From Rubrivivax sp. (lineage in GTDB: Bacteria; Pseudomonadota; Gammaproteobacteria; Burkholderiales; Burkholderiaceae_C), in the NCBI GenBank assembly GCA_016707445.1, contig JADJHR010000009.1, forward strand, positions 1 through 64,000: DNA of 64,000 nt, in the 5' to 3' direction. A model generated the notes under the pieces. It was not told the origin of the DNA. It did no database searches and worked only from the letters and a program-made list of their open reading frames with translations. Both the position numbers and the translations under genes were made by a program. Below are positions 44,366 to 51,887 of the stretch, piece by piece. The first letter of the stretch is position 1. Each line of letters starts with the position of its first letter.

Positions 44366-45766
44366 TCAGCCGGCCAGCGTGGCACAGCGCAGGCGCAGGC
44401 CCTGCGACTGCGCAAAGCGCTGCCAGGCGCCCTGACGTTCGGCGCGACGTGCGCTGTCGGCGCCAAAGCGGCGCACGAACGCACTTTCGTCGGCCACCAG
44501 CAGCAGCGGCAGGGCTGCGGTGTTGGCGCGCAGCGTGTCCAGCAGCCGCCCATGCACCTCGGCCTCGGGTGTGACGGTGAGGTCGACCAGCAGCACCACC
44601 AGGGTCGTGCCCGGCGGCGGCCGGCAATGCTCGGGCTGGTCCTCGTCGCCATAGGGCACAGGGTCGGCCAGCTGCAGGTGCAGGCCGAGATCGGCGTCCT
44701 GCGCCAGCAGCTTTTGCAGACCCAGCGCCGCCTGTGCCGACAAGGCGCTGGCATGCGGCAGCACCCACACCTGGGCCGGCCCGCCGCGGCCCTGGGCCAG
44801 CAGGCGCTGGAAGTAGGGGTCCTGCCAGGGCAGGGACCAGCGTGCGCGCAGCGACCGCACGCGCCAGGCGGCCAGGGCGGCCAGCAGCAGGCGCGGGCCG
44901 ATCACGAACAGCCCCAGCGTGGCGGCGAACAGGTGGATCCAGCCTGCGGCCGGCCCCTGGGCGACGGCCGGCGGCGTGATGCGCAGCGCGGCCAGCTCTT
45001 CGACGCCCGGCAGGGCAATGCCGGTGACCTGGCTTGCCGGGGCCAGCAAGCGAGTCAACACCTGGTGCACGGTCGGCGCCTCGAGAAAGGTGCTTTGCCA
45101 GCCAGCCCGGTAGTCGAGCACCAGGCCGCGCAGGTACATGCCGCCGGCCAGGCCCAGGGCCAGCGTGGCCGCCGCCAGGTGCAGCAGCAACGCCGCGCGC
45201 GCCGTGTTCAGCGGCAGCGCCAGCGGCACCCAGTCGAGCGCCAGCCGCTGCGCCGCCGGGCCGCGCGGCAGGCCCGGGTTCCACAAGGGCGGCAGCCAGC
45301 GGCGCAGGCCGCGCCCGCCCGCCGGTGCCCGCGCGGCCGCGCGCCTCGGCATCAGAGCCTGCAGCGCGATGCCGACATAGACGGCCAGGTTCCAGGCCAC
45401 CAGCAGCCACACGGGCGGCGCCAGCAGGTTGATGTGCTGTGCCGGTCCGATGCGGTCGACGGCCACACCGCCCACCAGACCCAGCAGCACGGCTGCCAGC
45501 ACCCAGCGCCACAGCGCAGGCCGTGCGTCCAGCCAGCGCGCCAGACCGGCGTCGCGCGCGCGCAGCCGCTGGCTGGCATGGCGGGCCCGTTCGACGACGA
45601 AATGCTCGGGCGGGTGACCGGCACTGCCGGCGTCACGCGCCAGCCGGCTTGCCCAGGCGCGGTCGTCGACGGTCCAGGCGGCCGAGTCCTCGGCCTCGAA
45701 GGCCTTGAGCAGCAGCACCTGGCGGGCGCTGCTTTCGTCCACGGTGAGGGTGGGCTTCGGGCTCAC
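44366..45766 (-). CDS. DUF2868 membrane protein
   Basis: A 466-residue protein of the DUF2868 family. It has three or four membrane segments (VLAAVLLGLVGGVAVDRIG, LLAPPVWLLVAWNLAVYVGIAL, AALLLHLAAATLALGLAGGMYL, GLFVIGPRLLLAALAAW). A C-terminal cytoplasmic domain follows with VWVLPHASALSAQAALGL and VVLLVDLTVTPEAEVHGRL. It is normally next to the DUF3482 GTPase gene, so the two probably form a membrane GTPase system. It starts with GTG at 45766, inside an 8-bp tandem repeat. Confidence 0.83.
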   Translation of the reverse strand: MSPKPTLTVDESSARQVLLLKAFEAEDSAAWTVDDRAWASRLARDAGSAGHPPEHFVVERARHASQRLRARDAGLARWLDARPALWRWVLAAVLLGLVGGVAVDRIGPAQHINLLAPPVWLLVAWNLAVYVGIALQALMPRRAAARAPAGGRGLRRWLPPLWNPGLPRGPAAQRLALDWVPLALPLNTARAALLLHLAAATLALGLAGGMYLRGLVLDYRAGWQSTFLEAPTVHQVLTRLLAPASQVTGIALPGVEELAALRITPPAVAQGPAAGWIHLFAATLGLFVIGPRLLLAALAAWRVRSLRARWSLPWQDPYFQRLLAQGRGGPAQVWVLPHASALSAQAALGLQKLLAQDADLGLHLQLADPVPYGDEDQPEHCRPPPGTTLVVLLVDLTVTPEAEVHGRLLDTLRANTAALPLLLVADESAFVRRFGADSARRAERQGAWQRFAQSQGLRLRCATLAG

Positions 45767-45781
45767 GGGCTCACGGGCTCA
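45758..45781. repeat. three tandem copies of an 8-bp unit at a start codon
   Basis: CGGGCTCA is repeated exactly three times. On the minus strand each unit reads TGAGCCCG and the copies generate overlapping GTG triplets. The DUF2868 GTG start lies at the edge of the last copy. Gain or loss of a unit would move the ribosome-binding site without altering the frame, which could tune expression. Confidence 0.8.
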
Positions 45782-45811
45782 CGCAGGCATGAGTCACTGC
45801 TTCGCTACCGG

Positions 45812-46942
45812 TCATCCCAGAGCGCGGCCGATCAGGATCTTCTGCACCTCGTTCGTGCCTTCGTAGATCTGGCACACGCGCACGTCGCGGTAGATGCGCT
45901 CGACCGGAAAGTCGCTGACGTAGCCGTAGCCGCCGAAGACCTGGATCGCCGCCGAGCACACGGCCTCGGCCATCTGGCTGGCGAACAGCTTGGCCATCGC
46001 GGCCTCTTTCAGGCAGGGCCGGCCGGCGTCCTTGAGTACCGCCGCATGCCAGATCAGCTGGCGCGCGGCCTCGATCTTCATCGCCATCTCGGCAAGCTGG
46101 AACTGCACTGCCTGGTGCTGGAAGATCGGCTGGCCGAAGCTTTTGCGTTCCTTGCTGTAGGCCAGCGCGGCGTCGAAGGCCGCACGTGCCATGCCCACCG
46201 CCTGCGACGCAATGCCGATGCGCCCGCCTTCCAGCCCCGACAGCGCGATGCGCAGCCCCATGCCCTCTTCACCCAGCAGGTTTTCGGCCGGCACGCGGCA
46301 CTGGTCGAAGTTGATCTGCGCGGTGTCGCTGGCATGCTGGCCCAGCTTGTCCTCGATGCGCGCAACGGTGTAGCCAGGGGTCTTCGTCGGCACCACGAAA
46401 GCGCTGATGCCCTTCTTGCCCGCGGCCTTGTCGGTCACCGCCATCACGATCGCGATGTCGCCGTTCTTGCCGCTGGTGATGAACTGCTTGACGCCGTCGA
46501 TCACGTAGTGGCTACCGTCTCGTGTCGCCGTCGTCTTCAGGCCGCCGGCCTCGGAACCGACGTGCGGCTCGGTCAGGCAGAACGCACCCAGTTGCTCGCC
46601 GCGTGCCAGCGGCTTCAGGAAGCGCTGCTTCTGATCGGCGTTGCCGTAGGCCATCAGGATCGAACATACCGGGCAGTTGTTGACGCTGACCACGGTGCTG
46701 GTGGCGCCGTCGCCGGCAGCGATCTCTTCCAGGATCAGGGCCAGCGCCAGGTAGTCCAGCCCGGCGCCGTCCCACTCGGTCGGCACGGCCACGCCGTAGC
46801 AGCCGAGCGCGGCCAGGCCCTGCAACTGTGCTGCCGGGAATTGGTGCGACTTGTCCCAGGCCGCGGCGTGCGGCGCGATCTCGGCCTGCACATAGTGGCG
46901 CACCGCGTCCTGCACGGCCAGATGGTCTTCACTCAACAGCAT
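45812..46942 (-). CDS. acyl-CoA dehydrogenase
   Basis: A 376-residue flavoenzyme of the short/branched-chain acyl-CoA dehydrogenase group. Features are AFCLTEPHVGSEAGGLKTTA, VIDGVKQFITSGKNGDIAIVMA, the FAD-binding RKSFGQPIFQHQAVQF and QVFGGYGYVSDFPVERIYRDVRV, and the catalytic base Glu in IYEGTNEVQKI. It oxidises an acyl-CoA and passes electrons to ETF. No ETF or fatty-acid genes adjoin. Start ATG at 46942 by family alignment. Divergent from the tethered-receiver gene. Confidence 0.93.
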   Translation of the reverse strand: MLLSEDHLAVQDAVRHYVQAEIAPHAAAWDKSHQFPAAQLQGLAALGCYGVAVPTEWDGAGLDYLALALILEEIAAGDGATSTVVSVNNCPVCSILMAYGNADQKQRFLKPLARGEQLGAFCLTEPHVGSEAGGLKTTATRDGSHYVIDGVKQFITSGKNGDIAIVMAVTDKAAGKKGISAFVVPTKTPGYTVARIEDKLGQHASDTAQINFDQCRVPAENLLGEEGMGLRIALSGLEGGRIGIASQAVGMARAAFDAALAYSKERKSFGQPIFQHQAVQFQLAEMAMKIEAARQLIWHAAVLKDAGRPCLKEAAMAKLFASQMAEAVCSAAIQVFGGYGYVSDFPVERIYRDVRVCQIYEGTNEVQKILIGRALG

Positions 46943-47219
46943 GGGCGTGGATCTCCAGGGCAGCGGCGCGATCGTGGCCGCAGCATGATTGTGTATGCGT
47001 CGGCTGCTGGAGTTCGATGCGAAACAGGCCAGCGCCGGCCAGCACCTGCTGCAGATGACGCTGGCCGGCTGGGCCCCGTCGGATGGGCGGCAGCCGGTGC
47101 AGACATCGAATGCGGGCAAAACTGACGCCGCTTGTCACCGTCGGCGGCCGGCGCGCGGCTATGCTGCGCTTGCCCGTCGACTCGCACGACGGGCCTGAAC
47201 CTCGGGAAAGCGGCGAGTG

Positions 47220-48365
47220 ATGAACGATGAGATCGGGTGGCTGATGGCGGCAGCAGCGGCGGTGCTGCTGCTGGTGCTGGGATGGTGGCGACTGCGCCGT
47301 TCGGGCTGGCCTTGGGGCCGTCGACCCGAAGTCGATGCACAACGGACGCAGCCCGACAGTGAGGCCGCGGCCAGCACGGTGCTGGCCGGACCGCCGACCG
47401 TGCCTGAGACCGCGCCCGGCCCCATCGACCTGACCGAGCCCGAGCGCCAGCATCCTTCTGAACCGGAACCGGGCGCCAGCGCGGCGGCCGAGGCCGCCGA
47501 GACCTTGCTGCGCCAGGCCCAGGAGCGCGCGCGCCTCGATCTGGCGGCGCGGGAGGCGGCCGATCGCCAGGCTGCCGCTGAGGCCGCAGCAGCCGCGGCA
47601 GCGCAGCAGGAAGCCGCGCAGCGTGCCGCGGCCGAGCGCCTGCAGGCCGAACGTGCGGCCCGCCTGGAGGCCGACCGTGTCGCCGAGCAGGCGCAGCGAC
47701 GCGCCGCCGAGCAGCTGGCCGAGGCGCAGCGGCAAGCCGCGGCCGAGCGACAGGCAGAGATCGAGCGCCAAGCCGCGGCCGAGCGCCAACAGGCCGAGCG
47801 CGCCGAGGCGGCCCGTGGCGAAGCCGAACGCCAGCAGCGCTTGCGGGCCGAGGCTGAGGCCGAGGCAAGGCGCCAGGCCGCCGCGGCGGCAGCAGCCCTT
47901 GCCGCCGAAAGGCTGGCGGCTGAGCAGGCGGCGGCCGCCGCCGCAGCGGCGCTGAAGGCACCGACGCCACCGGCCCCGCGCCCGGCGGCGCAGACCCTGG
48001 TCATGGTGACCGACGATTCCAAGGTCGTGCGCGTCAAGACCAGCCGCCTGCTGGCGGCGCACCAGTTTCGTGTCGTGCTGGCCGAGGACGGCGTGCAGGC
48101 GCTGGCCTTGATCGCGCAAGAGGCGCCGCAGGTGCTGATCACCGACGTCGAGATGCCGGGCATGGACGGGCTGTCGCTCACGCGCGCCCTGCGTGCCGAC
48201 CCGCGCACCGCCGCACTGCCGGTGGTGATGATCACTTCGGCCGACGACCGCTTGCGCGACCAGGCGACGGACGCGGGCGTCACGGTCCTGATGGGCAAGC
48301 CCTACACCGACCACGACCTCGTCGGTCACGTGGCCCGCCTGGCCGGTGTGACCCTCGGCGTCTGA
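47220..48365 (+). CDS. membrane-tethered response regulator receiver with coiled-coil stalk
   Basis: About 381 residues. A single membrane helix (WLMAAAAAVLLLVLGWW) at the N-terminus is followed by a Pro/Glu-rich stretch. Then comes a roughly 160-residue Ala/Glu/Gln/Arg-rich coiled coil (about 85-245) like that of TolA, and a complete receiver domain (about 260-380). The receiver keeps VTDDSKVVR, the phospho-acceptor Asp in LITDVEMPGMDG, Thr/Ser in MITSADD and Lys in MGKPYT. There is no output domain. I know of no named family for this layout. Start ATG at 47220 preferred to the GTG three bases upstream. Confidence 0.75.
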   Translation: MNDEIGWLMAAAAAVLLLVLGWWRLRRSGWPWGRRPEVDAQRTQPDSEAAASTVLAGPPTVPETAPGPIDLTEPERQHPSEPEPGASAAAEAAETLLRQAQERARLDLAAREAADRQAAAEAAAAAAAQQEAAQRAAAERLQAERAARLEADRVAEQAQRRAAEQLAEAQRQAAAERQAEIERQAAAERQQAERAEAARGEAERQQRLRAEAEAEARRQAAAAAAALAAERLAAEQAAAAAAAALKAPTPPAPRPAAQTLVMVTDDSKVVRVKTSRLLAAHQFRVVLAEDGVQALALIAQEAPQVLITDVEMPGMDGLSLTRALRADPRTAALPVVMITSADDRLRDQATDAGVTVLMGKPYTDHDLVGHVARLAGVTLGV

Positions 48366-48510
48366 CGGTGCGCCCGCGGGCCACCGGGTGGTGGACCCCG
48401 CGCTTGAGCATGGCTCGAGCGCGGGCAGGGTTCGTGCTGCAAGTGAACGCTTCCGTCCGACAATGCGGCCAAGGGTTGCCGCTTCTTGCCGCCCGCTTTG
48501 GTCGACCTCG

Positions 48511-49917
48511 ATGAATCTTGCCCTGGCTGCCAATGCGTTGCCGGCGCCTGAGCCCGGCGCCGCGCCGTCGCGTACCTCGCTGGCGCATTGCCTGCTGCTG
48601 GCGGCACTGCTGCACCTGTGGCTGGTGGCGCTGGTGGGCACGGCGCCGGGCCGCAGCGCGCCCGGCAGCGATATGCCCTGGGGGGCGATCCAGATCCGTC
48701 TGGGCGGCAGCGGCCCGGCCGACAGCACAGGGCGCAGCGACGATGTGCTGCCCGGCGCCGGTCTGGCCGGTCGTGCTGCCGAGCCGCGCTTCGGCGGCAC
48801 GGTGCGTGAGGCTCAGCCCTTGCCGCTGCCTGAGCCGGGCGCCGCTGACCTCGGCCCGCGCAGTCCGCAACCCGCACCGGCCCTGTTGCACAGCCTGCCA
48901 GCACCGGCCTTGCAGCGCATCGACCCAGCACCGGCACCGGCGGCGCCTGCCGTGCTGGCCCAGCCCGAGCCACGCGCCGCGGGCCGGCAAGACGACCCGG
49001 TGCGGCCGACACCGGCGGCACCGGCGGTGCCAGAACCGGTACAGAAACCCCTGCCTGAGGCCGCGCAGGCGCCGTCCACCGCGCCGCGGCTGTCGCCGGT
49101 GGACAGCGCCGAAGCACCGGTGCTCGACCGCCCGCCCGAGGCGCTGCGCGACATCGCACAGCCGATGCCGCAGGTCAGGCCCGGCTTGCGTGAGCGCCCG
49201 ACGCCGGCGCCACGTCGCGACGACGGCATGCAGCCGGCGGCGGAAAGCATGGAGTCGCCGCTGCGCCAGTTGCCCTTCGACCCGCCGCTGCCGGCCTTGG
49301 CAGCCCCGATTCAGACCGTGCGGCCGCCCCCTGTGCCGACTCCGCTGTCGACCTCCCCGTTGACGCCACCACCGACCGCGCTGCCGGTCAGCCCCGAGAC
49401 GCCGGCGCCGCCACCTGACGAGCGCCTGCCACCGCCGCCAGCTCCCGCGCCGCTGCAACGCGTCGACCCGCTGCCGCTGCGCCCGCTGGACGCGCTGGAT
49501 CTGCCGCGCGGCGGCCCGTCGCTGCTGGCCCCGCCGGTCCTGGGTGGCGTCGAATCTGTCGCGCTGCCTGCCGCCGTGCCCAGCGCGTCGCTGCTGACCG
49601 TGCCGGCGCCACCGCAGGCCCCCGCGCCATCCAAGGTGGCGCGCGGCCTGCCCGACCGAGCCGGCACGCCAGCGCCGCCTGCCAGCGCGGCGCCGCTGAA
49701 TCTGAGCTTGCCGATCGGACGCGACGCCCTGGCCGGCGCCGGCCAGCCGCGCGTGCTGAACCTGCAACTGCCGGCGGGCACGCGCAAGTCGACGCTGGCC
49801 GAAGCCATCGCGAAGTCTGCCAAGTCCGATTGCCGCAAGGCCTACAGCGGCCTCGGCCTGCTGGCCGTGGTGCCACTGGCGGTCGACGCGGCGCGCGAAG
49901 GCGGCTGCCGGTGGTGA
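48511..49917 (+). CDS. proline-rich membrane-anchored hypothetical protein
   Basis: About 468 residues. A cytoplasmic N-terminus and one membrane helix (SLAHCLLLAALLHLWLVALVG) precede about 330 residues dominated by Pro and Ala, with no globular motif. A short C-terminal domain reads LNLQLPAGTRKSTLAEAIAKS, KSDCRKAYSGLGLLAVVPLA and ending GGCRW with a Cys pair. The layout (one helix, Pro-rich spacer, small C-domain) recalls TonB-like or envelope-spanning proteins, but the C-domain does not look like TonB. Immediately upstream of the sigma factor gene. Confidence 0.6.
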   Translation: MNLALAANALPAPEPGAAPSRTSLAHCLLLAALLHLWLVALVGTAPGRSAPGSDMPWGAIQIRLGGSGPADSTGRSDDVLPGAGLAGRAAEPRFGGTVREAQPLPLPEPGAADLGPRSPQPAPALLHSLPAPALQRIDPAPAPAAPAVLAQPEPRAAGRQDDPVRPTPAAPAVPEPVQKPLPEAAQAPSTAPRLSPVDSAEAPVLDRPPEALRDIAQPMPQVRPGLRERPTPAPRRDDGMQPAAESMESPLRQLPFDPPLPALAAPIQTVRPPPVPTPLSTSPLTPPPTALPVSPETPAPPPDERLPPPPAPAPLQRVDPLPLRPLDALDLPRGGPSLLAPPVLGGVESVALPAAVPSASLLTVPAPPQAPAPSKVARGLPDRAGTPAPPASAAPLNLSLPIGRDALAGAGQPRVLNLQLPAGTRKSTLAEAIAKSAKSDCRKAYSGLGLLAVVPLAVDAAREGGCRW

Positions 49918-49939
49918 TGGCCGACAGCGCCTGGTCGGG

Positions 49940-50536
49940 GTGGCGGCGTTGCAACCGAGCGTTGGCGCGGTGATCGACGACGCGCAACTCCAGCAGCTGC
50001 TGTCGCGTGTGGCGCTGCACGACCGTGCCGCCCTGCGCAGCCTGTACGACGCCACCGCCGGCCGCTTGCTGGCCATCGTGCAGCGCATGCTCGACGATCG
50101 TGCGGCGGCTGAAGACGTGATCCAGGACACCTTCATCACCGTCTGGTCGCGTGCCGCACAGTTCCCGCAGTTGCGCACCAGCCCGCTGGCCTGGCTGACC
50201 ACCATCGCGCGCCACCGTGCGATCGACCTGATGCGCCGGCGCCGGCCAGAGACCTCGCTGACCTGGCACGACGCCGACGGCCACGAGCACCAGCACGACA
50301 TCGTCGACGAGGCTGCAACGCCGCTCGACCAGTTGCAGCGCCGACAGGTCGATGGCCAGCTGTCGTTGTGTGTCGGCCAGCTCGACGACGCGCCGCGACA
50401 GGCGCTGCTGCTGGCTTACTACGAAGGCCTGACGCACGAACAGCTGGCGGCCCGTCTGAAGCGCCCGTTGGGCACCGTCAAGACCTGGGTGCGACGCAGC
50501 CTGCAGCAGCTCAAGGCCTGCCTGGAGGACGTGTGA
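49940..50536 (+). CDS. ECF-type RNA polymerase sigma factor
   Basis: A 198-residue sigma-70 factor with region 2 (DRAALRSLYDATAGRLLAIVQRML, AAEDVIQDTFITVWSRAAQF, SPLAWLTTIARHRAIDLMRRRRPE) and region 4 (LDDAPRQALLLAYYEGLTHEQLAARL, PLGTVKTWVRRSLQQLKACLE). It begins at GTG 49940 with weak support; a later GTG at 49970 is possible. The next gene, which overlaps by 4 bases, encodes its anti-sigma factor, so the two are co-made. Resembles the SigK/RpoE-like ECF19-type group. Confidence 0.88.
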   Translation: MAALQPSVGAVIDDAQLQQLLSRVALHDRAALRSLYDATAGRLLAIVQRMLDDRAAAEDVIQDTFITVWSRAAQFPQLRTSPLAWLTTIARHRAIDLMRRRRPETSLTWHDADGHEHQHDIVDEAATPLDQLQRRQVDGQLSLCVGQLDDAPRQALLLAYYEGLTHEQLAARLKRPLGTVKTWVRRSLQQLKACLEDV

Positions 50537-51315
50537 CGAGTGCCCATCGACCGTCGGCCGAACTGATCGACCGCCTGGCTGCCGACTATGTGCTGGGCAC
50601 GATGAAGGGCGGCGCACGGCGGCGCTTCGAAGGCGCCCTGCAGACCGAACTTCGGCTGGCGCAGGCGGTGATGCAGTGGCAACAGCGCCTGCTGCCGCTG
50701 CATGCTGGCGCGCAGCCTTTGCCGGCCGGCGACGCCCTGTGGGCGCGCATCGAACAGCAGGCGTTTGGCGCGCCGAAGGCCGCGCCCCGACCGCGCGGGC
50801 TGCGTTGGTGGCAGCGCCTGCTGGCGCCGCTGCCCGCGGGCGCGTTGGCGCTGGGCGTGTTGCTGGGTTCGGTGGCGCCCCCGCTGTGGCAGCAGTTGGC
50901 GGGCGGCAGCGTCGATGCGCAGCTGCCCGAAAGTTACGTCGGCGTGCTGGCCACCGCCGGCGGCAAGCCTGGGCTGATCGTGTCCAGCCTGCGTCGCGGT
51001 CGGGTGGTGGACTTCAAGCGTCTGGTGCCGGTGGCGGTGCCGACGGGACAGACGCTGTTCCTGTGGTCGCTGGACGCACAAGGCGTGGCGCAGCCGATTG
51101 CCGCGCTGCCCGGCGGTGGCGCGGGCAACTTCTTCAGCCTGCGCCTGTCGCAACCGGCCGAGACACTGTTCCAGCGCGCGGTTGAATTGGCGGTGTCGAT
51201 CGAGCCGGCCGGCGCCGCGCCAGCGCAGCCTGGCAATGTGTTTGTCTACCGGGGTCTGTGCGGCAAGTTGTGGCCGATGCCGATGCCGATGCCGGCGTCA
51301 GCGCCGGGACACTGA
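50533..51315 (+). CDS. RskA-family anti-sigma factor
   Basis: A 260-residue single-pass membrane protein. The N-terminal anti-sigma domain reads AELIDRLAADYVLGTMKGGARRRFEGAL, and AVMQWQQRLLPL follows. One membrane helix (APLPAGALALGVLLGSVAPPL) precedes a periplasmic RskA domain with GVLATAGGKPGLIVSS and PTGQTLFLWSLDAQGVAQPIAALP. It holds the ECF sigma at the membrane until a signal leads to release. Starts at GTG 50533, overlapping the sigma stop (GTGA). Confidence 0.85.
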   Translation: MTSAHRPSAELIDRLAADYVLGTMKGGARRRFEGALQTELRLAQAVMQWQQRLLPLHAGAQPLPAGDALWARIEQQAFGAPKAAPRPRGLRWWQRLLAPLPAGALALGVLLGSVAPPLWQQLAGGSVDAQLPESYVGVLATAGGKPGLIVSSLRRGRVVDFKRLVPVAVPTGQTLFLWSLDAQGVAQPIAALPGGGAGNFFSLRLSQPAETLFQRAVELAVSIEPAGAAPAQPGNVFVYRGLCGKLWPMPMPMPASAPGH

Positions 51316-51326
51316 TTGACGGCGCA

Positions 51327-51863
51327 TCAGATCGACAGGCCGCGGCGCGCCGCCATTTCGCGCCCCATCGCACGTTGCGCGTCGGCATCGAGTGCGGCCC
51401 GGACGCCCGGAAAGGCGTGCTCTTCCTCGGACGCCGTATGGGCGCGGTACAGCGTGGCGAACTGCCGCCAATGGTCGAAGCCGGCGCCGACCGCGGCATC
51501 ACACCAGCTGCGGTCGATCACCAGCGCCAGGTTGGCGCGCAACTCGGCCCAGCGGCGCCGCATCTCGTGGTGCTCTTGTTCCAGCTGGGCGGCAAAGGCG
51601 TCGTCGCCGGCCGCGCGCAACGCGGGCAGCACATGGCGCTCTTCATCCTCATGGTGCGCCGGGGCGGCGACGTCGAAGTAGCGCGTCAGGTCACGTGCGG
51701 CGCCCACGGCGTGCGGGTCGCAGCCGTTGTCAGGCAGGTGGGCGGCCAGCCGTTCCAGCAGCTGCAGCATGCGGTACAGACGCTCGTGGCAGGCTGACAA
51801 CATCGCAAAGGGTTGGTCGAAACCGGCGTCAGGGGATGCATGCATTGATGCTGCTGTCGTCAT
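51327..51863 (-). CDS. hemerythrin-like HHE domain protein
   Basis: A 178-residue four-helix protein with His/Glu ligands for a di-iron site: LSACHERLY, FDVAAPAHHEDEERHVLPAL, LEQEHHEMRRRW and YRAHTASEEEHAFPGV. Such proteins bind O2 or NO or support iron-sulfur repair. It follows the TonB receptor on the same strand by 24 bp with AAGGA upstream of the ATG, and the pair faces the nir genes. A role in NO handling is plausible but not shown. Confidence 0.82.
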   Translation of the reverse strand: MTTAASMHASPDAGFDQPFAMLSACHERLYRMLQLLERLAAHLPDNGCDPHAVGAARDLTRYFDVAAPAHHEDEERHVLPALRAAGDDAFAAQLEQEHHEMRRRWAELRANLALVIDRSWCDAAVGAGFDHWRQFATLYRAHTASEEEHAFPGVRAALDADAQRAMGREMAARRGLSI

Positions 51864-51887
51864 CGCAGGATCCTTGGTGAACGCGCC

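Noticed and set aside
44342..47125. A 927-codon plus-strand frame across the DUF2868 and acyl-CoA dehydrogenase genes
   Set aside because: It crosses two well-supported minus-strand genes and their spacer and shows no recognisable domain.
47100..47219. Sigma-70 promoter TTGTCA...TATGCT before the tethered receiver gene
   Set aside because: The spacer is about 22 bp, too long for a functional -35/-10 pair.
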